DNA of 9,897 bases from Cyclobacteriaceae bacterium. Lineage in GTDB: Bacteria; Bacteroidota; Bacteroidia; Cytophagales; Cyclobacteriaceae. The stretch spans positions 1 to 9,897 of the forward strand of contig JAOUKJ010000109.1 of assembly GCA_029882675.1 (NCBI GenBank). Reading direction: 5' to 3'. The position numbers and the translations under genes were made by a program. The notes beneath the pieces were generated by a model. The model worked only from the letters and a program-made list of their open reading frames with translations. It did not search any database and had not been told where the DNA came from. Of the stretch, positions 5,038 through 9,897 are shown piece after piece (position 1 is the stretch's first letter; each line of letters opens with the position of its first letter).

Positions 5038-7055
5038 TAGTTTAGCGGTTGGTCATCTTTATACCGTAATTTTTTTACTACATTTCCGTTGGTGTCATAC
5101 TCTTTCCATAGTCCGTCCTGCATATCATTTTTGTAACGCCCTTTAATGATAATATTTCCCAGGGAGTCATATTCCCTGTATGCGCCGTGTTTTAATCCTT
5201 CCTTCAGGGACACTTCAATCCGGACGGCCCCATTGTCGAAGTATTCCGTGTGCTGGTTGGCATCGAGGTCATCAGGAAGGATATTCTCCACTTCAATAAA
5301 TTCTTCTTCGCTATCTGCGCTGAATAATGAATCGAGCAACATTGCCAGGCTGTCGTCCGCTATTTCCGGCCCCTCATACAATGATTTTATTTCCTTATTC
5401 CATTCATCGGCTTCGGTAAGGGGTTTAAATTGCAGTGCAATTTTGTTGTAATAAAGGGGCCCATCCGGGTGGAGTTGAATGCCTCCCATGGGAAAACAAA
5501 GAATATAATTTTCATTTTTTCGGGCTCCTTTGTACGTTTCCTCATCCAGAAAGGACTTGCTGCCAGCCAGCAGGTATGCTGTATTTACATAAATAAAAGC
5601 TGAGCTTTTCGTATTATAGTTTTCTGTATAACTTTTAAACTCACTTTCTTTTGCCAGTACATTTCCTGCCAGGTAGTCATCAATGATTCCCCTGAGGGTC
5701 TGAGGGTGATTGGAGAATATCACATAATCATCTATGATGGTATAGTAGGGCTTTTCAATTTTTTCAAACAAAGAGCCAAGAATAAGTTTGAAAAGACCTT
5801 TAACCGACATGTAATTGATCGTAAAACCCATGTAGTTGATCTGTTTAAATTTGACCGGTGTTTTCTTTTTGATTTGTTTTTCAATAAGGGCCAGGTTTTC
5901 TATAGCAGCCTCCTTGTCATTGCTTTTTATCACCATGGCATATTCAATGTTTTTTCCGGTGGCTACGGGGTGGATCTGTGCAATGGCCAATTCATCACCT
6001 ATCCAGCTAAAAAAGTTTTCCTCAAAGCTGATATCGAGAAATGACTCCAGTTTTTCCTTCCCTTCAAAATAGGTTTTGCCTGTTTCCGGGTCTTTATTGA
6101 TTACTTTTTCCAAAAACTCAAAAAAGCCATTCGTGTTTCCAAAGCCAAAGGAGGTGATCATGGCTGTGCGTTGTGGGAGGACACTGGGAATGGTGAGCGC
6201 AGCGGCCCCGGCATGATGAAATATGTTGTAAAAGGAAGTGACGGTATCATCCATTGAAGTGAAACCATTTAATGTGATTAATCCTTTTTCATCATCAAGG
6301 TCAAAATCAAAGCCCGTGTAGCGAAATACTTTACTCAATTCTTCAATGGTTTCGCCAGCGGCAAAGTTGTCTGCCAGGTGGTTGAGGAGCAAAGGCAGAT
6401 TCAAATACAGGCGAAAAAGTCCCTGATATCCCAATTCTTCCTTTACCTCCACAAAATTAAGGTCCCTGCCGATGACCGGTTCGGCGAGCTGATCGAGTGC
6501 GGCTTCTATAAGTACATGCTTGTATGTGCCCAGCAAAAGGTTTTCCACAATGACCATATAGAGCGTTTCATGATATTCCTCATCATACATTTCAAGAATT
6601 TCATGGCCATGATAATCCCTGATTGTAACCTTAAAATACTCTTCAAAGACAGGCATTAGAAAGTTTTTCAGGCCCATAAATTGGGATGCATTTTCAAGGT
6701 CTACAATGAAAAAATACTCCAACTCTCCTTTTACAGGATGGCCCGATAATAAAATTGGCCGGGATCCTACCAGCTTGGAAATCTGGCTGTTGTCTTGTAC
6801 CACTTCATTGATGCTGTCCGCATAGTGTGTGATTTCCTCAAGAAAGGGATTTGTCTTCAGGTGACCCCAGATCTTACTGTTACTGAATTTCTGCCAGGCA
6901 CTGAAAGGATCATCAAATTGCATAATATATGCCGCATCCGGAGGAAGTGCATAAAGGGGATTCATTTTTTTTGAAGTACTGAAGTATGCTTTGTAGATGA
7001 AAAAACCTCCGGCAAGCAGAACAAGGATTAAAAGACCGATAAGAACTTTTTTCAT
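5037..7055 (-). CDS. Membrane-anchored DUF3352-like protein with C-terminal MORN-variant repeats
   Basis: A 672-residue protein of unknown function. Residues 4-24 form an N-terminal membrane anchor after MKK, leaving the rest outside the cytoplasm. Residues about 37-540 begin LPPDAAYIMQFDDPFSAWQKF and resemble the DUF3352 type of large extracytoplasmic domain. An acidic linker follows (about 555-600, rich in Asp, Glu and Ser). Residues 605-672 hold about three MORN-variant repeats (YFDNGAVRIE, GAYREYDSLGN, GLWKEYDTNGN). Such repeats are common in Bacteroidota surface and toxin-system proteins, and their role is mostly unknown. It is the first gene of a leftward pair with the GH18 lipoprotein, overlapping it by one base, so a joint envelope or glycan-related role can be inferred. 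The DUF3352 name is from recollection; the repeats are clear. Confidence 0.8.
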   Translation of the reverse strand: MKKVLIGLLILVLLAGGFFIYKAYFSTSKKMNPLYALPPDAAYIMQFDDPFSAWQKFSNSKIWGHLKTNPFLEEITHYADSINEVVQDNSQISKLVGSRPILLSGHPVKGELEYFFIVDLENASQFMGLKNFLMPVFEEYFKVTIRDYHGHEILEMYDEEYHETLYMVIVENLLLGTYKHVLIEAALDQLAEPVIGRDLNFVEVKEELGYQGLFRLYLNLPLLLNHLADNFAAGETIEELSKVFRYTGFDFDLDDEKGLITLNGFTSMDDTVTSFYNIFHHAGAAALTIPSVLPQRTAMITSFGFGNTNGFFEFLEKVINKDPETGKTYFEGKEKLESFLDISFEENFFSWIGDELAIAQIHPVATGKNIEYAMVIKSNDKEAAIENLALIEKQIKKKTPVKFKQINYMGFTINYMSVKGLFKLILGSLFEKIEKPYYTIIDDYVIFSNHPQTLRGIIDDYLAGNVLAKESEFKSYTENYNTKSSAFIYVNTAYLLAGSKSFLDEETYKGARKNENYILCFPMGGIQLHPDGPLYYNKIALQFKPLTEADEWNKEIKSLYEGPEIADDSLAMLLDSLFSADSEEEFIEVENILPDDLDANQHTEYFDNGAVRIEVSLKEGLKHGAYREYDSLGNIIIKGRYKNDMQDGLWKEYDTNGNVVKKLRYKDDQPLN

Positions 7056-7457
7056 GTGCAGTATGCTTTGTTATTTTTGATAAAATCAGCAATGATATGG
7101 CAGGCTGATTTTGGGTTTACAATAAAATTAGAATAAATATATAAATACTTTTTAACTTCAATAACCATTAATGCGTTATATGTGGAATTAATCTGTGGGG
7201 TATGTCACATGTAATTGAAAATGCGGAAGGAGTGGCCAAAACAGTTAGGGGCATGGGGTTGTTATACATACATCGATAAAGATGTAATATACAGGGTTAT
7301 GTTACTCTAATTGCCGAAGTAGGAGTATAGAATGCGTGATAATTAATGTGTTATTTATATAAAAAAACATGTATTAAAATACCTTTATATTGACTTAAAA
7401 TAAAATGTTTATTATGAAATTAGACTTTAAAAGAGTGATATTTCTACATGAAAAAAA
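7056..7457. other. 402-bp AT-rich divergent intergenic region
   Basis: This stretch separates the leftward MORN-repeat gene from the rightward kinase-like gene and should hold both promoters. It is clearly more AT-rich than the minus-strand genes to its left. Visible structure consists of the inverted repeat at 7082-7112 and a short hairpin at 7269-7286 (TACATC, 6-base loop, GATGTA). No exact TTTG/TAnnTTTG pair was found in either direction; the nearest rightward match is TACCTTTA at about 7380. Very short open frames exist (for example 7202-7279, 25 codons) but have no supporting features. No RNA gene was recognised. Confidence 0.5.
7082..7112. repeat. 9-bp perfect inverted repeat in the 5' region of the MORN-repeat gene
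   Basis: AAAATCAGC (7082-7090) and GCTGATTTT (7104-7112) are exact inverted copies around a 13-base loop. The repeat stands 26 bases upstream of the ATG at 7055 on the minus strand. Neither side has a run of T long enough for a terminator in the sense direction. It could be an operator for a dimeric regulator or a leader hairpin of the leftward mRNA. Confidence 0.4.
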
Positions 7458-8528
7458 ATGCATCTTGTGTTGAATATTGAAAACATAACGGCGAAAAGAA
7501 GGTATACTCAACCGAATGATCATTATGCTGAGCTGGAAATAGACATGCTCACGGGTGAAATTATGGTGCTCAGAAACGACATACAAGGACTGGAAACAGG
7601 GCAAACTATTCAGGAGTGGCGTCAACAGTTCCTTGGGCAAGAAGAGAGTATACAATTTTTTGAATGCCTAAGCGACCTGGCAAGCGAAGGAGCGCCAGCG
7701 TCTTTTTTTATTTTAGATTACAGGAAAGAACTTGGTTTGTCGAAATTATTGCATTCGTTCTACATGAAACAACCGGGAATTGTTCACGGGTTTATTGTTG
7801 ATCCTGAAGCAATACAAGGTAAAAGGAAGCAAAGTCCTGCTGCTTTAAATAATGATCTCATTTCTATGGTAACACGTGAGCTGAGGAGTCCCATGCGAAT
7901 GATTCTTTCTACCACTTCGTTGATAAGAATGGAATTAAAAAAGGATATGGTTTCCTATCAGAAAAAATTAGATCATTATTTAGAATTAATAATACATAAA
8001 TGCACTGAAGGCCTAGATTATTCTTCTGAACTACTCCAAATAAGTAGTACGGATCATTATATTGATGCAGACAGAGAGCGTTTAAATATATCTGCTTTTA
8101 TACAGGATTTCATTAGAACCAATCACTTACAGGCATATATTAAAGGAATCGATATCCGTTTCCTAGACGATACAGCAGGTAATATTGAGTTAGAAATCTT
8201 TCCTGATGAACTCACGCGCGTGTTTTCAAATTTACTTTCCAACGCTTTGAAATTTAGTGAGACTGGCACAACCATTACCATTGGACTATGTAAGGCCAAC
8301 AAAAAGGTGGAGATGTATGTGAAAGATGAGGGTATAGGGATGAGTAATGAAATGGTAAATAACCTGTTTAATGAAGTAAATAGGTACAGGAGAGTAGGGC
8401 TTTGGGGTGAAAAATCACATGGATTGGGCATGCTCATTGTCAACAAACTTATTACTAATATGGGAGGAAAAGTGAAAATAAAAAGCAAAGAGGGGGAAGG
8501 GACTAAAATTTCTTTATATTTTTGTTAA
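7458..8528 (+). CDS. PAS-like sensor histidine kinase homologue lacking the phospho-accepting His
   Basis: A 356-residue, apparently soluble protein. Residues about 20-118 look PAS-like (ELEIDMLTGEI, then GFIVDPEAIQGKRK just before the kinase part). Residues about 130-200 form the dimerisation region, but where HELRTP is expected the sequence is RELRSP: Arg140 (codon CGT, 7875-7877) replaces the His. CAT to CGT is a single base change. The ATP-binding domain is complete: N box NLLSNALKF (258-266), G1 DEGIGM (290-295), G2 HGLGM (321-325) and a final EGEGTKISLYF. ATP can probably bind, but autophosphorylation at the usual site cannot occur. No membrane segment and no receiver domain are present. 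Start: the ATG at 7458 ends an A8 run. It is followed 80 bases on by a CheC-like gene, so the two may act together. Confidence 0.85.
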   Translation: MHLVLNIENITAKRRYTQPNDHYAELEIDMLTGEIMVLRNDIQGLETGQTIQEWRQQFLGQEESIQFFECLSDLASEGAPASFFILDYRKELGLSKLLHSFYMKQPGIVHGFIVDPEAIQGKRKQSPAALNNDLISMVTRELRSPMRMILSTTSLIRMELKKDMVSYQKKLDHYLELIIHKCTEGLDYSSELLQISSTDHYIDADRERLNISAFIQDFIRTNHLQAYIKGIDIRFLDDTAGNIELEIFPDELTRVFSNLLSNALKFSETGTTITIGLCKANKKVEMYVKDEGIGMSNEMVNNLFNEVNRYRRVGLWGEKSHGLGMLIVNKLITNMGGKVKIKSKEGEGTKISLYFC

Positions 8529-8608
8529 CTGATAGTATTAAAACCAGTGCTAATTTTATGGTCTTTTTCAACTAATTGATTGAAGGGCCGGAACCAAACT
8601 TAAATAAA

Positions 8609-9223
8609 ATGCTTTCTGAATTGCAAACAGATGCTGTAAGGGAAATTGTTAATATAGGTGTAGGAAGAGGTACTTCCATGCTTGCCGAAATGACAAATAT
8701 TGGGGTGGCGTTAACTGTCCCTGAAATATTAATAATGCCCTATAATCAGTTGAATTATAAAATCCTTGAACTGGAAGGAAATGTTCATGTGGTTACCTTG
8801 CCCTTTATTGGAACCTATAAGGGATTGGGCCAACTCATTATGAATCATACTCACGGTCAATTAATTGCTGGGTACTTATCCGGACTGGAAGTTGATGTAG
8901 CAGAAAATATGGAGATGTTGGATGGCGTATTATCTGAGGTTTCCAATGTTTTACTAAACGGTGTCATTGGTTCTGTATCGAACATCATGGGTGTTGAAGT
9001 GAAATATCAGATTTTAAATACATATAAAGGAAGTGTAGAAGGATTGTTTTCGTCCATAGAACCTGAAAAAACAAATGATTTGGTAATGGTGTGTAAGGCA
9101 AGTTTTGGGCTGATCATTGAACAGAAAATTTCTGCCAATATTTTACTATCATTTAATGAAGACACATTTGGACTATTGAAAGAAGGTATAGACCGCTTGT
9201 TGCAGCTGAATAATTTTGATTAA
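8609..9223 (+). CDS. cheC: CheC-family CheY-P phosphatase-like protein
   Basis: A 204-residue protein with the CheC duplicated fold. The first active-site motif is DAVREIVNIGVG (Asp8, Glu12, Asn15); the second is LSEVSNVLLNGVIGSVSNIMG (Glu110, Asn113). Both E-xx-N pairs used by CheC/CheX/FliY to dephosphorylate CheY-P are present, although the position four before Glu110 is Gly. Length and start agree with CheC proteins (about 200 residues, motif near residue 10), which is why the ATG at 8609 is preferred to an in-frame TTG at 8576. No CheD or receiver gene is in the window, so its partner response regulator must lie elsewhere. It probably shares a transcript with the kinase-like gene upstream. 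The usual role is switching off a phosphorylated receiver; whether chemotaxis or another pathway is meant cannot be told. Confidence 0.85.
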   Translation: MLSELQTDAVREIVNIGVGRGTSMLAEMTNIGVALTVPEILIMPYNQLNYKILELEGNVHVVTLPFIGTYKGLGQLIMNHTHGQLIAGYLSGLEVDVAENMEMLDGVLSEVSNVLLNGVIGSVSNIMGVEVKYQILNTYKGSVEGLFSSIEPEKTNDLVMVCKASFGLIIEQKISANILLSFNEDTFGLLKEGIDRLLQLNNFD

Positions 9224-9227
9224 ACCT

Positions 9228-9263
9228 AAAAAAATGCTTTAAAGAATTTTTGTTAAAGCTTTT
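9228..9263. terminator. Bidirectional terminator between cheC-like and tesA-like genes
   Basis: GCTTTAA (9236-9242) and TTAAAGC (9253-9259) form a perfect 7-bp stem with a 10-base loop. On the plus strand it is followed by TTTT (9260-9263); on the minus strand by one A and then seven T (9234-9228). It serves both convergent genes, whose stops are only 15 bases apart, and its arm on the right lies inside the last codons of the esterase gene. Confidence 0.7.
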
Positions 9264-9853
9264 ATGACATTTTGAGCTACCTTTTTATGCCCTTCTACAT
9301 TGGGGTGGATACCATCGGCCTGATTGAGTTTTTCGTCTCCGGCAATGCCTTCCAAAATAAACGGAATAAGTAATGCCTGGTTTTTAGTGGCCAATTCAGG
9401 ATATATCTTTTTAAACGCATTGGTATAACCTTCTCCCAGGTTAGGCGGCACCTGCATGCCGGCCAAAACAATTTTGGTTTTGGGGTACTTTTCTTTTACC
9501 TGATCAATGATTTGTTGCAGGTTGTTTTTGGTTTGTTCAATCGGGAGGCCCCTTAAGCCATCATTGGCACCAAGTTCCAAAACAAAAATATCAACAGGCT
9601 GGCGAAGAACCCAACTGATTCTGCTTGATCCTCCTGCGGAAGTTTCACCACTCAGGCCGGCATTTATGACATTGACCTCATATCCCTGTTCTCTAAGCCC
9701 ACTTTCTACATAGGCCGGAAAGGCCAGGTCCCGCTCCAGTCCATATCCGGCAGTGATGCTGTCGCCATAGAAAACAATAGTTATTGGTTTTAACGGATTG
9801 TGTGCTGCACATAATAAAAATGTCAAAGCAAAAAAGGCCAGAAATTTGTTCAT
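9239..9853 (-). CDS. tesA: SGNH-family esterase/acyl-CoA thioesterase I-like (TesA/arylesterase type)
   Basis: A 204-residue protein with an N-terminal secretion signal (residues 1-17 or so, ending CAA) and all SGNH blocks: GDSITAGYG with nucleophile Ser32 (block I), NAGLSGETSAGG with Gly69 (block II), ELGANDGLRGL with Asn97 (block III) and DGIHPNVEGH with Asp180 and His183 (block V). Length and motif order match the TesA/TAP multifunctional esterases, which hydrolyse acyl-CoA thioesters, lysophospholipids and aryl esters in the periplasm. The Cys15 before Ala-Ala lacks a proper lipobox (Leu at -1), so a secreted rather than lipidated form is likely. In many bacteria tesA is divergent to an ABC transporter operon; only 44 bases beyond its start are visible, so this cannot be tested here. 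Confidence 0.92.
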   Translation of the reverse strand: MNKFLAFFALTFLLCAAHNPLKPITIVFYGDSITAGYGLERDLAFPAYVESGLREQGYEVNVINAGLSGETSAGGSSRISWVLRQPVDIFVLELGANDGLRGLPIEQTKNNLQQIIDQVKEKYPKTKIVLAGMQVPPNLGEGYTNAFKKIYPELATKNQALLIPFILEGIAGDEKLNQADGIHPNVEGHKKVAQNVIKALTKIL

Positions 9854-9897
9854 ATCTTCAAGAAAGTGTTTAACCTGATATCATCCAACCAAAAATT

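Noticed and set aside
7202..7279. 25-codon open frame in the intergenic region
   Set aside because: No ribosome site, no recognisable sequence and no conservation evidence; it is expected by chance in 402 bases.
8576..8608. TTG start giving 11 extra residues to the CheC-like protein
   Set aside because: CheC proteins begin shortly before the first DxxxExxN motif; the ATG at 8609 gives that layout and is a standard start codon.
9239..9853. Lipoprotein reading of the TesA-like protein through Cys15
   Set aside because: The residue before Cys is Leu, which does not fit a lipobox; an ordinary signal peptide ending Cys-Ala-Ala fits better.

Overview
The window looks like chromosomal DNA of a Bacteroidota bacterium, plausibly a Cytophagales-type environmental lineage. 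The reasons are: little use of Shine-Dalgarno sequences, a TTTG-N20-TAnnTTTG promoter of the Bacteroidota sigma-A type near the left edge, an MKK-type lipoprotein/secretome, a GH18 lipoprotein with a CKKD-type N-terminus, MORN-variant repeats and a degraded GH19/peptidoglycan-binding protein. This placement is inference; there is no rRNA or other marker gene. No tRNA, rRNA, CRISPR array or intact insertion sequence was seen.

Left part (1-1840, + strand): a promoter-like region that probably also drives a gene leaving the window to the left; a single-pass membrane protein with an extracytoplasmic carboxypeptidase-regulatory-like segment and a C2-like C-terminal domain (260-1279); and the wreck of a GH19/peptidoglycan-binding lysozyme-like protein (1396-1840) that has lost its catalytic middle.

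Middle (1850-7055, all on the - strand, read right to left): a membrane-anchored DUF3352-like protein with C-terminal MORN-variant repeats, one base overlapped with a GH18 lipoprotein; then a soluble Spy/CpxP-like periplasmic protein; then a tightly overlapped trio of ECF sigma factor, small single-pass anti-sigma-like protein and membrane-tethered LTxxQ/CnrX-like protein. The trio has the same gene types and topology as the CnrH/CnrY/CnrX trans-envelope system, but the metal ligands recalled for CnrX are not kept, so it is probably an envelope-stress rather than a Co/Ni system. An 85-bp inverted-repeat (MITE-like) element sits exactly at the 5' end of the sigma gene. It supplies the only in-frame upstream initiation codon (TTG), an in-frame stop before it and a possible -7 promoter box.

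Right part (7056-9897): a 402-bp AT-rich intergenic region, then a + strand pair comprising a PAS-like/histidine-kinase protein whose phospho-accepting His is Arg (one-base change) while the ATP-binding motifs are intact, and a CheC-family phosphatase with both E/N active-site pairs. This pair converges on a TesA-type SGNH esterase (9239-9853, - strand) across a compact bidirectional terminator.

The points most worth following are the kinase-dead HK/CheC pair, the CnrYXH-like trio, and the repeat element built into the sigma gene's start.
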